From: Odiellus spinosus
Taxonomy: Eukaryota; Arthropoda; Arachnida; Opiliones; Phalangiidae
Direction of reading: 5' to 3'
Length of the DNA: 64,000 nucleotides
Assembly (NCBI GenBank): GCA_963920705.1
Contig: OY987229.1
Coordinates: 22,325,728 to 22,389,727, forward strand
The notes below the pieces were generated by a model. It did no database searches. It had not been told where the DNA came from and saw nothing but the letters and a program-made list of their open reading frames with translations. Made by a program: the position numbers and the translations under genes. Below are positions 11,326 to 23,601 of the stretch, in pieces. Position 1 is the first letter of the stretch; the number at the start of each line of letters is the position of its first letter.

Positions 11326-12838
11326 CTAGTAATTAACTTAAAATGAGCTAGTAATAATTTATATTGATCGATTAATTATTTTATGTAGCGTTATATAATT
11401 ACTAGCGGCATTAAGGTTAATTACTAACTTATTTGAAGCAAGAAGTTAAGTAACTTATGGGGAGCTAGAAATTAATTATTTTATATGGAGCTAGTAGTTA
11501 ATTAACTTATGGGGAGCTAGTAGTTAATTAACTTATGGGGAGCTAGTAATTAATTAACTTATGGGGAGCTAGTAATTAATTAAATTATGGGGAGCTAGTA
11601 ATTAATTAACTTATGGGGAGCTAGTAATTAATTAAATTATGGGGAGCTAGTAATTAATTAAATTATGGGGAGCTAGTAATTAATTACTTTATGGGGAGCT
11701 AGTAATTAATTAACTTTTGGGGAGCTAATAATTAATTAAATTATGGGGAGCTAGTAATTAATTAAATTATGGGGAGCTATTCATTAATTAACTTATATGG
11801 AGCTATTCATTAACTTATCAAGACATTAATTAACTTGTATTTATCAAGAAATTAATTAACTTATATTTAGCCAGAAATTAATTAGCTTTACGGAGCTAGT
11901 AATTAACTAACTTGAAGATAGAAATTATTTAACAGGGATCTAGAAAGTAATTAATTTATATGGATCTAGTAATTAAATAATTTACAGGGACCTAGAAATT
12001 AATTAACATCAGAGAATTTGTAATTAAATAATTAACAGAGATCTAGTAATTAAATAATTTATATGGATCTAGAAATTCAATAATTTACACGAATCTAGTA
12101 ATTAATTAATTTATATGGATATAGAAATTAATTAATTTATATAGATCCAGTAATTAAATAATTTACAGAGATCTAAAATTTAATTAACATCAGAGAATTA
12201 GTAATTAAATAATTAACAGCGATCTAATAATTAAATAATGAACAGTGATCTAATAATTAAATAATTAGCAGTGATCTAATAATTAAATAATTTACACGGA
12301 TCTAGTAATTAAATAATTTATAGGGACCTAGAAATTAATTAACATCAGAGAATTTGTAATTAAATAATTAACAGAGATCTAGAAATTAAATAATTTACAT
12401 GGATCTAGAAATTAAATTAACATCAGAGAATTAGTAATTAAACAATTAACAGTGATCTAATAATTAAATAATTAGCAGTGATCTAATAATTAAATAATTT
12501 ACAGAGATCTAAAATTTAATTAACATCAGAGAATTAGTAATTAAATAATTAACAGTGATCTAATAATTAAATAATTAATGGTGATCTAATAATTAAATAA
12601 TTAGCAGTGATCTAATAATTAAATAATTTACACGGATCTAGTAATTAAATAATTTATAGGAACCTAGAAATTAATTAACATCAGAGAATTTGTAATTAAA
12701 TAATTAACAGAGATATAATAATTAAATAATTAACAGTGATCTAATAATTAAATAATTAACAGTGATCTAATAATTAAATAATTAACAGTGATCTAATAAT
12801 TAAATAATTAGCAGTGATCTAGTAATTAAATAACTTCG
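11326..12838. repeat. 26-bp AT-rich tandem array with diverged blocks
   Basis: Left block unit: GGGGAGCTAGTAATTAATTA plus ACTTAT. Right block unit: GATCTAATAATTAAATAATT plus AACAGT. Both are 26 bp and share the AGCTAGTAATTAATTAA / ATCTAATAATTAAATAA backbone. Longer composite units marked by CATCAGAGAATT recur in the right part. Confidence 0.88.
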
Positions 12839-12840
12839 GC

Positions 12841-13520
12841 GTAAATTAATTTCTATTGAAAAGTGCGAAACGTAGCGAGTGAAGTATCCACCTTGTTATT
12901 TATAAAAATTCGAAAATCCATCTTAATTGGATGAGGGGGTCTTGGAATCGTCTTTCAGGTTTTGCCGACTAAGCGGGATAAGAATTAGGGAACCAAATAC
13001 TTATCCCGTCTATTTATAAGAAAAATAAAAAAAAAATAATCACGCGGTGAAGATAATTGGATTGCCGAGATTGATATTAAAGAAAATGAAGGCCGATTAA
13101 GAGTGGGTTCGTTTCGTGGCCCGCTAATGAAATAAACGTTCGCGTTCTAGTCTTCCAAAAGGAAACAGTCCGAAATAATTACGAATAAACGAGAAAAAAA
13201 ATTAATTAGCAATTTAATTTCAACCTTCTATGACGCCAAAATGTGAAGTAATTATATGTTTTGTCACGATTTCATTCTCGAGTCAATAGCGAACTTATTC
13301 CACATCGAAAACTAAATTGGATATCCAATAGAAGAGAAATAAAAAAAAAATTGAAATGATGTTGACATTTAAGGGAAACCTTTCATATATTCTAATAAAA
13401 ATATAATTTAGCCAATGATTTTGATTGATAAGTGGAGCTCGGTTTATTTTCAGTGTTGAATTTATGTGGAATGTCTTTAAAGTGATGCTTTCACTATTAA
13501 AACTGCTTATTTAAAATTGT
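12841..13520. other. No gene recognised
   Basis: AT-rich sequence between the 26-bp array and J1; no open frame or repeat of note. Confidence 0.45.
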
Positions 13521-13935
13521 ATATTCGTATAATTGTTAAACGTATAAGGTTTACCCGAAGATAAGAGTTTGCCGCTTTATCTATCTACAAATTACTCGTA
13601 TTCAAACGTATAACGATGGATAAGAAACATTCGCGTTTCCAGAATTAGTCTAAAATATAAGAAAAATATTTCAAATTGACTTTTAATTCGAAGAATATAA
13701 ATAAAACGACGAAACTAAGATTTTAAATCATCTTTTTATTCATTATTTTTCAAATAAATTTTGAATTTTTTTATCCGAACGTATAACGCGGATAATATTC
13801 TAAGATAAGTTGCCATTTTTGGATAAAAACGGATTAGGTTTTTTTTACTTTATCTTCGAATAAGTTAACTCGAATTAAAAATGGTCCATTTTTAATCAAA
13901 TTTTATCCAATTAATAAAAATTAACGAATTCCGAG
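13521..13935 (+). mobile_element. Family J repeat, copy J1
   Basis: About 415 bp, closely matching 41095-41545 and, inverted, 42950-43368. Landmarks are GGTTTACCCGAAGATAAG, GAAACATTCGCGTTTCCAG, GAACGTATAACGCGGATAAT and ATCCAATTAATAAAAATTA. Ends have a weak inverted motif TTCGTATAATT. Non-coding, probably a MITE. Confidence 0.7.
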
Positions 13936-14157
13936 CTCTATTCGAAACATAATACTCTTAATAGGGCGAGGTTTTAAGTAAAAAATTAATATAAAAGCAC
14001 TTAAATTTAACTTTTAACGACTTAAAACGCGATTAACGATAAATTGGAAGAGTATAATTAATCCCGGGAAACTTTACGGCCTCAGTAGGCGAGAACTAAT
14101 TGAAATTCGATCAAAAACTTATAAAACTATATCAATTTTGATGACCATACCCAAAAT
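13936..14157. other. No gene recognised
   Basis: AT-rich spacer between J1 and A4. Confidence 0.4.
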
Positions 14158-14495
14158 CAGAAGCCGATGAAACCCTCCTTTGAAGTCTATTACTCCTGGG
14201 TCTTCTCTACCCCTCTCTGTATGGGTTATTCTCAAAAGGCGCGATTCGTACGCCTCCTAACGGTAGATATTTTCGGAGCGGGAGTTCGTCCACCGAATAT
14301 CTCTAGCAGCCTCGGAATTCGTCAAAAAAACGTCGTCGTTTGTGGAGAGAGAGAATTTCCAATTTTCCGTAGACACGGGGGTATGAAGTAGGACCCCTCC
14401 GATCTCGTAAAATTGGGAATTTTACCCATACAGAGAGGAGCGCTATATGGAACATTGGAGTAGTAGACTTCAAAGGAGGGTTTCATCGGCTTCTG
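14158..14495 (-). mobile_element. Family A MITE, copy A4
   Basis: Full length, CAGAAG...CTTCTG. Flanks CCCAAAAT / CCCAAATT are consistent with the 7-bp duplication after a one-base slip in the A run. Confidence 0.9.
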
Positions 14496-15101
14496 CCCAA
14501 ATTAATAATATGAGTTTTTAATAGTATGAAAAAACTAACTAAAATAATTCTTTAAGAAGCTCTGACGAAAATTACATTTTTTTTAAAAAACCTACAGATG
14601 TCAGGAATGAACCCTAAACAAAATCATACCCTAATATTCTCTACAAACACGAAAAAATACGAAATAAAATATATATTTTGCTTGTATTTCTTATCTAGAT
14701 TTATTGTAACATCAATTGGTTAACTTTGTAAACGGAAACGACAATGAAAAATGAATATAAAAAAATAATCATTTCAAAATTCGCCCCTTTTTTTTTCCCG
14801 AATCATACCCCGTGAAATAATAACAATCAACATATAAAGGCTAACGCGAAAAAAATGTTAAAAAAAAATGAACTTCATTCAATTTAAGACCATTGCGTGT
14901 TGAAATTGCGTGGCGTCTTATTACTCAACCACGCAATTTGAGAAAATGTTCGACAAAACGTTTCTCGCCTTCCTATTTCAAAAAAAAAGTCGATCTTTAT
15001 CGAGAAACATTGTCGACGCGTCTCTTCGATAATAATCAACATAATCATTCAAGCATTTTTTTACCGACAGAAATTAACCGTCGAATTTCAACAACCGTGA
15101 A
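14496..15101. other. No gene recognised
   Basis: AT-rich with poly-A stretches. An 87-codon open frame (14893-15156) runs into the F1 element and has no recognisable domain. Confidence 0.45.
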
Positions 15102-15108
15102 ATACCAC

Positions 15109-15389
15109 CAAGGAGGATCAGAGAAGGAGAGGAAAAGTGGGGCTGCGTTGAGTTAGAGAGAGAAGAGCCAACCTCCCACTCGGGTGGAAAGGGGGGATAG
15201 GAAATTCTCGAGGTAAACTGTTGTCACGTGGTCGCTAGCTAGCGCGTCTCATAAAGGATTCGTTTTACCCACGCGACAACATTTTACCACGAAACGTCTC
15301 TACCCCCGTTCTCCCAGAGTGGGAGTTTAGGCCGACGCAGTAGGAACCGCGCCGTCCCCACATTTCCTCTCCTTCTCTGATCCTCCTTG
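15109..15389 (+). mobile_element. Family F MITE, copy F1
   Basis: 281 bp. Ends CAAGGAGGATCAGAGAAGG and inverted CCTTCTCTGATCCTCCTTG. Exact 7-bp duplication ATACCAC (15102-15108, 15390-15396). The interior includes TCACGTGGTCGCTAGCTAGC and is almost identical to F2. Confidence 0.92.
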
Positions 15390-15396
15390 ATACCAC

Positions 15397-15856
15397 CAAG
15401 CATTTTATTTTCATATTTTTAAAACTGCGAAAAAAATTGATTTTTAAATTTAATTCTTCAAGGAAAATAAAAAATTAACCATTTTAAAAAAAAATTAACT
15501 CCGTTAGCTATTGTTTTCTAAAATTGCTAAAGAACAAAATGGTTACAAATTATATTAATTAAGATTATTAAGTTCATTAATGGATTTTGTAAAAAAAAAT
15601 ATTGTTTTACATTGTATATGAAAACACAATTGTATTAACCAAGGACATTGGTTATTTTTGTGGGTGGTAATTTCGTGGTTAAAACGTTAATTTAGGTTTT
15701 GTGGTTAAGCTCTATAGACAATTAAGTCTATGAAATTTATGTTTAGTTCATTTGGTACGATAAACAAATATTTTGTGTCAAATAATATTATTTGAAGTTA
15801 TTTATTGTTATTTATTAGGAAAATTTCAAATGAATTGAAATGTTATAATGGGTTAA
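15397..15856. other. No gene recognised
   Basis: AT-rich, no repeat or coding signal. Confidence 0.45.
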
Positions 15857-15863
15857 GTGTAAC

Positions 15864-16201
15864 CAGAAGCCGATGAAACCCTCCTTTGAAGTCTACTACT
15901 CTAATGTTCGATATAGCTATCCTCTCTGTATGGGTAAAATTCCCAATTTTACGAGTTCGAAGGGGTCCTACTTCATCCCCCCTGTCTACGGAAAATTGGA
16001 AATTCTCTCTCTCCACAAACGACGACGTTTTTTTTGACGAACTCCGAGGCTGCTAGAGATATTCGCTCGACGAACTCCCGCTCCGAAAATATATACCGTT
16101 AGGAGGAGTACGAATCGCGCTTTTTGAAACTAACCCATACAGAGAGGGGTAGACAAGACCCGGGAGTAATAGACTTCAAAGGAGGGTTTCATCGGCTTCT
16201 G
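15864..16201 (+). mobile_element. Family A MITE, copy A5
   Basis: Full length. Flanks GTGTAAC / GTTTGAC match at 5 of 7 positions, as expected for an older insertion. Confidence 0.9.
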
Positions 16202-16860
16202 GTTTGACGTATTTTAACAACTTGTTCTGTCGGTGATATAATATGGTGGGAATTTTTCAGAAATTGTAAAGACAAACGGCAAAACATTAAAACAATTCGA
16301 AGAACGTAATCATCATTTTTACGCTGATATTATTAAAATGCTATACATACACGAAGAAGTATGGTTGTCACGTATCAAAATAAAATCTGTGGAATTTAAC
16401 TATAAACCTCGCCCTTCCAATTACGTTTCTCTAATATGGAAATTCAAAATACGTTTGAGACTCGAGAGAAAAAGTTTCAATCTGTAGACAGTTAAATTGG
16501 ATTTCTGTTCTGCCAAAGAAAAGTATAATTAAATAAAATAAAAAATATATTTCTCTGGTGTTTTATATATTTTTTAAGCCAATTTAATAGAATATTTTTA
16601 CGCTTTGTAATTTCAAGAAAGCGAGTCTAATTTATTTCCCTCTACCGTACCGCTAGTTTGGAATCCGAAAATAATTTCATTTCAAATTGTTCTTATTCCA
16701 CAGAGTCTCTACTAATGATTACGAAAACGTAACTGATTCTGGTCGAAATAATAAACTGATATAATGATAAAACAAAACGCCCTTGGATTTGTATTTTTCA
16801 AGGTTTTCAGAGATTAGGCCATAATTTCACTTATACCATACTAAATTAATTATACATTTT
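16202..16860. other. No gene recognised
   Basis: AT-rich, apparently single-copy sequence. Confidence 0.45.
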
Positions 16861-16862
16861 AC

Positions 16863-17350
16863 AATATCAAAATTAACTTTGAAATATCAAAATTAACTTT
16901 GAAATATCAAAATTAACTTTGAAATATCAAAAATAACTTTGAAATATCAAAATTAACTTTGAAATATCAAAATTAACTTTGAAATATCAAAAATTAACTT
17001 TGAAATATCAAAATTAACTTTGAAATATCAAAATTAACTTTGAAATATCAAAATTAACTTTGAAATATCAAAAATTAACTTTGAAATATCAAAATTAACT
17101 TTGAAATATCAAAATTAACTTTGAAATATCAAAATTAACTTTGAAATATCAAAATTAACTTTGAAATATCAAAATTAACTTTGAAATATCAAAATTAACT
17201 TTGAAATATCAAAATTAACTTTGAAATATCAAAATTAACTTTGAAATATCAAAATTAACTTTGAAATATCAAAATTAACTTTGAAATATCCAAAATTAAC
17301 TTTAAAATATCCAAAATTAACTTTAAAATATCAAAATTAACTTTGAAATA
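16863..17350. repeat. 20-bp tandem array, ~24 units
   Basis: Unit TTTGAAATATCAAAATTAAC repeated with very few changes (an added A in some units). Edges are sharp. Confidence 0.92.
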
Positions 17351-17657
17351 GGAAGGCGTCGCTTTAACGCGTATTATTTATTGTCTTGACAACCACAACG
17401 GTAAACGAACAATCCGTGTGAATTAAATAAAAAAAAACTTAAGTGTATGTTGTTTATTTCAACTTCGACGTAATAACTAACGAAATCAATGTTGCGTAAC
17501 GTGGCGTTGAAAAAGGTAACGGTCCTCAAATTATGTTAATTAAGCTCCTCAATTTATAATCTTGAAAATAATGCAAAATTTAGTTACAATGTTAATGGCT
17601 AAATTTGGTATAAGTGGTAAATTTTCCGGTACTAGTAAAGAACGCCTTAACCCAGAG

Positions 17658-17938
17658 CAAGGAGGATTAGACAAGGAGAGGAAATGTGGGGCTGCGTTGA
17701 GTTAGAGAGAGAAGAGCCAACCTCCCACTCGGGTGGAAAGGGGGGATAGGAAATTCTCGAGGTAAACTGTTGTCACGTGGTCGCTAGCTAGCGCGTCTCA
17801 TAAAGGATTCGTTTTACCCACGCGACAACATTTTACCACGAAACGTCTCTACCCCCGTTCTCCCAGAGTGGGAGTTTAGGCCGACGCAGTAGGAACCGCG
17901 CCGTCCCCACATTTCTTCTCCTTGTCTAATCCTCCTTG
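17658..17938 (+). mobile_element. Family F MITE, copy F2
   Basis: 281 bp. Ends CAAGGAGGATTAGACAAGG and inverted CCTTGTCTAATCCTCCTTG. Exact 7-bp duplication CCCAGAG (17651-17657, 17939-17945). Differs from F1 at end positions that are changed on both arms together. Confidence 0.92.
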
Positions 17939-18122
17939 CCCAGAGGTATAAAATTTACAATATGTCGATTCGAATACGAGCTAATTCGAACCATATATGA
18001 AACAACCAATCAGCTATTAAATTAAATACTGGATTAAATGACTTAATAATAACTTGATGCGTATAAAAACGACCGTAAAAATCATTCTATTCACTGATTT
18101 ACAACCAGAACTAAGGTACTAC

Positions 18123-18540
18123 CAGAGGTATATAATAACCCCCTTCGGGGGGAAATATGAAAGGTAGGCAAAATCGACGAACAACGAGTGCCCGGCGTAA
18201 ATCGCGGCGGATCGACACACCGCTTTACTCCCAAAAAATAGTTACACCATTTTGAACCTCACTAAACTTTCCCTACGCGCACTTCCGGAACTCGCGAGCC
18301 GAAGTCTACCTTCGACTCCATTTTAACAGACAGCCTGACTCCCGAGACAGGAAGTTCTAAACACAAATCGAGCCGTCTTGTTTATACAAAGACCATTTAC
18401 TAGAGTAGCGACATTGAGAAGTCCAGCGCGAGCTAGTGGCCTAGATAGTCAGCAGCGGGCTCTTGTTGTTCGTGATTTTTAGCATTGGTAGTATAGGGGC
18501 TTTCATACTTCCCCCCGAAGGGGGTTATTATACACCTCTG
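18123..18540 (+). mobile_element. Family G MITE, copy G1
   Basis: 418 bp. Ends CAGAGGTATATAATAACCCC and inverted GGGGTTATTATACACCTCTG, each next to a local CCCCCTTCGGGGGG hairpin. Exact 7-bp duplication GTACTAC (18116-18122, 18541-18547). Non-coding. Confidence 0.92.
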
Positions 18541-18547
18541 GTACTAC

Positions 18548-18954
18548 TACAAAAGAAAAAATTAAATAACGCCCCTTAAGTGGAAATTAATCGAAGGTTC
18601 CAATTCAAGCAGCGCCGAAAGATTGCGTCAAACGATATTTAAGTTAACGCGAGGGCCTCTTCTCCGATCTCGTTATTTTTAAAGAAATAACTAACTGACT
18701 TTTAGAGTCTGATACCAATTTTTCATCAGTTCTAAATGAAATTTAAGTACGATTTTTAGAATGATCGTTAAAAAAAAAAATTCAAAATATACAGGGTGTT
18801 ACAAAATGCGAAACGAGTGGCGGGCGTTGAAGCTGCGTTGGCGACTTGATGTCGTAACGAAGGTAATTCAGTCCCCCAAAAAAAATAAGGGACCCGAGGT
18901 ACCTAGGGCGGGGCTTCAACTAATATCGCTATGGATTTGAAACCATAAAATCAA
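18548..18954. other. Unassigned; possible transposon end
   Basis: Contains ACAGGGTGTTACAAAATGCG (18792-18811), a phrase typical of DNA-transposon ends, and GAGGTACCTAGGGCGG. No partner end was found. Confidence 0.3.
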
Positions 18955-19185
18955 ATCGATATTAAAATCGCCAGGAATCGTTTTAAGCATGAAGTATACG
19001 CGCATTATCGTTTTAAATCGATTTATCGTAGCTTCATCTATCTGTTGATTGAAACCGAATCGGTACGAAACTGGTTCCCGAAGCAGTTTCGAGAAATCTA
19101 ATTAAATCGATTCGATAAAAGATGGTTTCCCGTTCAGCGAATCGTTTTGAAACGGCTTAAATCGATTCCAAGGCCTCAAATATTT
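18955..19185 (+). repeat. Family E dispersed repeat, copy E1
   Basis: Shares CGCCAGGAATCGTTTTAA, TCGATTTATCGTAGCTTCAT and ACTGGTTCCCGAAGCAGTTT with the inverted copy at 48655-48815. No ends defined. Confidence 0.5.
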
Positions 19186-19328
19186 TTGCCACTCCTGTCA
19201 GCAACGTCAGTAACAACAGAACCAAGTTTTGATAGGCTTTGAGGAGTTGATTGATTCCAGCGAAAGGTTTTACAATGGTTTAAATCGATTTCAAGGCTTA
19301 GTACGAACGTGGCTATATAAACCGATAC

Positions 19329-19663
19329 CAGAAGCCGATGAAACCCTCCTTTGAAGTCTAATACTCCCAGGTCTTGCCTACCCCTCTCTGTATGGGTTAG
19401 TTTCAAAAAGCGCGATTCGTACGCCTCCTAACGGTAGATATTTTCGGAGCGGGAGTTCGTCGAGCGAATATCTCTAGCAGCCTCGGAGTTCGTCAAAAAA
19501 ACGTTGTCGTTTGTGGAGAGAGAATTTCCAATTTTCCGTAGACAGGGGGTATGAAGTAGGACCCCTCCGATCTCGTAAAATTGTGAATTTTACCCATACA
19601 GAGAGGAGCGCTATATCGAACATTGGAGTAGTAGACTTCAAAGGAGGGTTTCATCGGCTTCTG
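19329..19663 (-). mobile_element. Family A MITE, copy A6
   Basis: Full length. Flanks CCGATAC / CCAATAC, a 7-bp duplication with one change. Confidence 0.9.
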
Positions 19664-20167
19664 CCAATACGAATGTTCCCCAAAAGAGAAAGTAGATGAC
19701 TTAATATTCTAAGAGCATTCGTCATTGATGTAATTTTGTCCGTTCTCCAAAATTATTTCCCATCTGTTAACTATATAGGTATCCTCCCAATATTACGTTG
19801 CTTCAGGGTGTATCGGAATTATTGTGTTTAACGTTTTGACATTAAACACCTGTCAGTGCAAAGGAGATAAGTGGACGAGGGGGATAGAGAGTACAGCCTT
19901 GAAAATTACGACAAAAAAATATCTTCATTTATTGAAAATTCCAATTTTTTTATTTACGAATTTTAACCCAATCAAATTGGGAATAGATTTAAAGTTTAAA
20001 TCCTTATACTCAAGAAAATATATATGTTAATCCGGTTAAATTATTAATCGATGATTAAATATTGATGTGGGCAATTATTAAATCAGATTAAAATGATTAA
20101 ACCCAATCTTGGTTTCCAAGAATCTCAAAGACGGAGAGCCATACCTTCCCGTTGTTAGAGTTGCTAA
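19664..20167. other. No gene recognised
   Basis: AT-rich. The 68-codon frame at 19824-20030 has no recognisable domain. Confidence 0.45.
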
Positions 20168-20174
20168 CTATTAC

Positions 20175-20589
20175 CAGAGGTATATAATAACCCCCTTCGG
20201 GGGGAAGTATGAAAGGTAGGCAAAATCGACGAACGAGTGCCCGGCGTAAATCGCGGCGGATCGACACACCGCTTTACTCCCAAAAAATAGTTACACCATT
20301 TTGAACCTCGCTAAATTTTCCCTACGCGCACTTCCGGAACTCGCGAGCCGAAGTCAACCTTCGACTCCATTTTAACAGACAGCCTGACTCCCGAGACAGG
20401 AAGTTCTAAACACAAATCAAGCCGTCTTGTTTATACAAAGACCATTTACTAGAGTAGCGACATTGAGAAGTCCAGCGCGAGCTAGTGGCCTAGATAGTCA
20501 GCAGCATGCTCTTGTTGTTCGTGATTTTTAGCATTGGTAGTATAGGGGCTTTCATACTTCCCCCCGAAGGGGGTTATTATATACCTCTG
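20175..20589 (+). mobile_element. Family G MITE, copy G2
   Basis: Ends CAGAGGTATATAATAACCCC and inverted GGTTATTATATACCTCTG. Exact 7-bp duplication CTATTAC (20168-20174, 20590-20596). Very close to G1 apart from a short deletion near the left end, so recently active. Confidence 0.92.
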
Positions 20590-20596
20590 CTATTAC

Positions 20597-21065
20597 TAAT
20601 GGTAACGAAAAAAACAGTGCAATGTAACTGCAGTTAACTATTAGTAATGGTTATTAAATGGCCAAACTCTTGCCCAACTTTAATTATTTATAATAATTTT
20701 ATTTTATATATTTTCAGTTCCGTTCCTGATTGAAATTAAAATTATCAAATTTTCATTAATTTTAATGTAATTAATTATTAACGTAATTAAACATCAGTTT
20801 TACTTCCTAAATCTGTTATATTTCGTTTAAGTTTCAAACTTTAATTTCATATTTATTTGGGAAATTTGAAATAAAATTCCATGAAAATTCAAAGTTTTCA
20901 TAATTCAAACGAGTGAACAAAAGTTTAAAATTAAATAAAACCTCATACACCGTGAATTATCTAATTACCATTAAGTTTAACCTTAAATTTTCCAAATTAA
21001 GATTAATTACAAGGAAAATTGTCCAATAAAATCCTTGCAATCCTATGAATGTCAATTAATAATCC
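20597..21065. other. No gene recognised
   Basis: Very AT-rich, nothing recognised. Confidence 0.45.
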
Positions 21066-21069
21066 TTAA

Positions 21070-21502
21070 AGGGAGGATGCAACCTAACAACAAGTGATTT
21101 TTTATCGATTCCTTATTGTTTAAATAGGCTTAATCCACTATTTAAAAAATTTACATACAAATCTTAAATTAGAAATAAATTTAAAACTTACCCTGAAAAT
21201 AGGCTTAGTGGGATTCATGGAGGTCCTGTTTTCCTCGCGTGTAAGGTCTAGCGACCAATCGCGCGCGACGTAAGTCTCGTGGAGATCTCGCGTGAACGAC
21301 GGGCCTTCGCTCATTGGTCGCTAGACCTTACACGGACGCGATTCAGGATCTCCATCAATCCCGCTAAGCCTATTTTCAGGGTAAGTTTTAAATTTATTTC
21401 TAGTTTAATATTTGTATTGTAAACTTTTTATCGATGGATTAGGCCTATTTAAACGATAAGGAATCGATAAAAAATCACTTGCAATTAGGTTACATTCTCC
21501 CT
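21070..21502 (+). mobile_element. Family B MITE, copy B3
   Basis: 433 bp, AGGGAGGATGCAACC to the inverted end CATTCTCCCT, flanked by TTAA on both sides (21066-21069, 21503-21506). Nearly identical to B1 and B4. Confidence 0.92.
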
Positions 21503-21506
21503 TTAA

Positions 21507-22507
21507 GTAAGTATTTTTAAAATCTATTCTTCAAGCTCCTGATATTACGTAATTATGTAAAAAATTACACGTGGGTAGATCCTATAAAAAAATAATCAAA
21601 ATCAGAGCTTCCAAAAATTATTTATGAGACTTGTTAATGAATTTTATTTTCTGGAAATTTTACGGTCACGATATTTAGGCCTTACACTTCATCCATAACA
21701 CTTAAAATGGCTAATTTCGACTCAAATATTATTAGACACAGCTGATGAAAAATAATTTAACCATTACGTATATATACAGGCTGCGATGAAACTAGCACTC
21801 CATAATAAGACCGTAATTATATTTAAAGATAAAAAAAAAACTCGAATTTTAACTACGCTGGGAAAAACCAAAATTCTAATTATTGTAATTATCTACTATA
21901 TACATTTAATTAAAAGTTGGAAAGGAAAAATTAACTCGCGTATATATACATATATATCCACTTTTACCAATGGATAATTTTAACACGTGGGAAGTGACGA
22001 TGACGACCGGTTTGACCCGATTGGTCGCTGCCTCGCCCTCTTCCGAATCTCGGAATAGGCTCGTGCAGACAGCGTGGAGGAATGAAGTCCAGGTATTACG
22101 GACTGCTTTTTCTGATTATTGGTTTCAATATTGTTTCACAAAAAAATCACTGTATGTCCATTAAAAGGGTGATTGAATATCAATTTTTATTTGTACTGAA
22201 TTCAACACAAAAAAGGACCAATATTTGGTCAAATTTAGACCATTTTAGACCCAAATTACACGATTTTTTCTCATTGGCTGATACGAAAATGGTTCGATCA
22301 TTTGTTTGATCAAAATTGTAACAAAATATGATCAAACAAATGATTTGAATTACATGTGAAACTGCTCAAATGGCAACCTTAAATGTTAGAGGCTCTAACC
22401 TGACGTCAGTCTATACAAAAAAACGAAGTCTGCCATTCCCCCATTTTATTCCTCCAAGCAGACGACGTTCAATAAATTAATAAGGGAATATTAAATTTAA
22501 TATTTAG
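21507..22507. other. No gene recognised
   Basis: AT-rich. A short GC-richer patch near 21985-22090 gives overlapping open frames of 64 and 75 codons with no recognisable domain. Confidence 0.4.
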
Positions 22508-22511
22508 TTGA

Positions 22512-22887
22512 AAGGGATAATGAATAAGTCATTTTTAAATAGTTCGGGAAAATATTTCAACCAGGATTTTTTTTTCATTTCCCATCTAAATTAGAGTTAA
22601 TATTCCCGTCTGATCTAGTCGCCAATCACAGGCGAGTACGCGTATTTTTAAAATACGCGTACTCGCTTGTGATTGGCGACAAGAACAGCCGCGAATATTA
22701 AAAAAAAAAATATACGGGTCGTGCTAGCCTAGTTCATCGAGCTAGGCAGCCAAGGCTTAGCATCGGAACTTTGGAAATTGATTATAAAATAAGGAAATAT
22801 TTTTGGTGAGTTATATTATTGTTTTTCTCATTATTTTAGCATTCTTAATCGATTAAAAATAGCTTGTTTCGGCCTTTCATTCTCCCT
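22512..22887 (+). mobile_element. Family D MITE (TTAA target, relative of B), copy D1
   Basis: Left end TTGA, then AAGGGATAATGAA; right end GGCCTTTCATTCTCCCT then TTAA. The centre is a near-perfect 31-bp-arm palindrome at 22618-22680 (left arm GTCGCCAATCACAGGCGAG). CTAGCCTAG...CTAGGCAG and AGGCTTAGC motifs are shared with D2. Confidence 0.75.
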
Positions 22888-22904
22888 TTAAAGTTTAATT
22901 TCAA

Positions 22905-23045
22905 CTATGGTGCCAGAAAGCGCCAGAATCAACTGTAGGCTCAATGCAATAGCGATCATAGTGATGACGCAGTATGACGGGGAATTTTAAAAATTTCGAA
23001 AATGGCGATTATAGAATATGAATTTTTACTGTCACGGTAATATAA
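22905..23045 (+). repeat. Family M dispersed repeat, copy 2
   Basis: GCCAGAATCAACTGTAGGCTC, ATCATAGTGATGACGCAGTA and AAAATGGCGATTATAGAAT match the M order seen at 2237. Confidence 0.6.
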
Positions 23046-23265
23046 TATATATTTCCTTCAAAATAAAACTAATGATATATTGTTAATTAATTCATCCAGC
23101 GCTGTTATCATCCATTACTTATAAATATCTTATCATTTCACATTGGCAAACATCCCTAAAGGCAGATTTAATTTCATAATGCGGGTATAATTAATTTCAC
23201 ATTAAGTTGGAATCACGCCCAAAGCTAGTTTACTCCTTACCTCTAAGTTCTTTTTTATGACTAAG

Positions 23266-23601
23266 CAGAAGCCGATGAAACCCTCCTTTGAAGTCTATTA
23301 CTCCCGGGTCTTGTCTACCCCTCTCTGTATGGGTTAGTTTCAAAAAGCGCGATTCGTACGCCTCCTAACGGTAGATATTTTCGGAGCGGGAGTTCGTCCA
23401 GCGAATATCTCTAGCAGCCTCGGAGTTCGTCAAAAAAACGTCGTCGTTTGTGGAGAGAGAGAATTTCCAATTTTCCGTAGACAGGGGGATGAAGTAGGAC
23501 CCCTCCGATCTCGTAAAATTGGGAATTTTACCCATACAGAGAGGAGCGCTATATCGAACATTAGAGTAGTAGACTTCAAAGGAGGGTTTCATCGGCTTCT
23601 G
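23266..23601 (-). mobile_element. Family A MITE, copy A7
   Basis: Full length. Flanks GACTAAG / GCTAAGC share CTAAG; the duplication is not clean. It abuts the right half of a B element. Confidence 0.88.
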
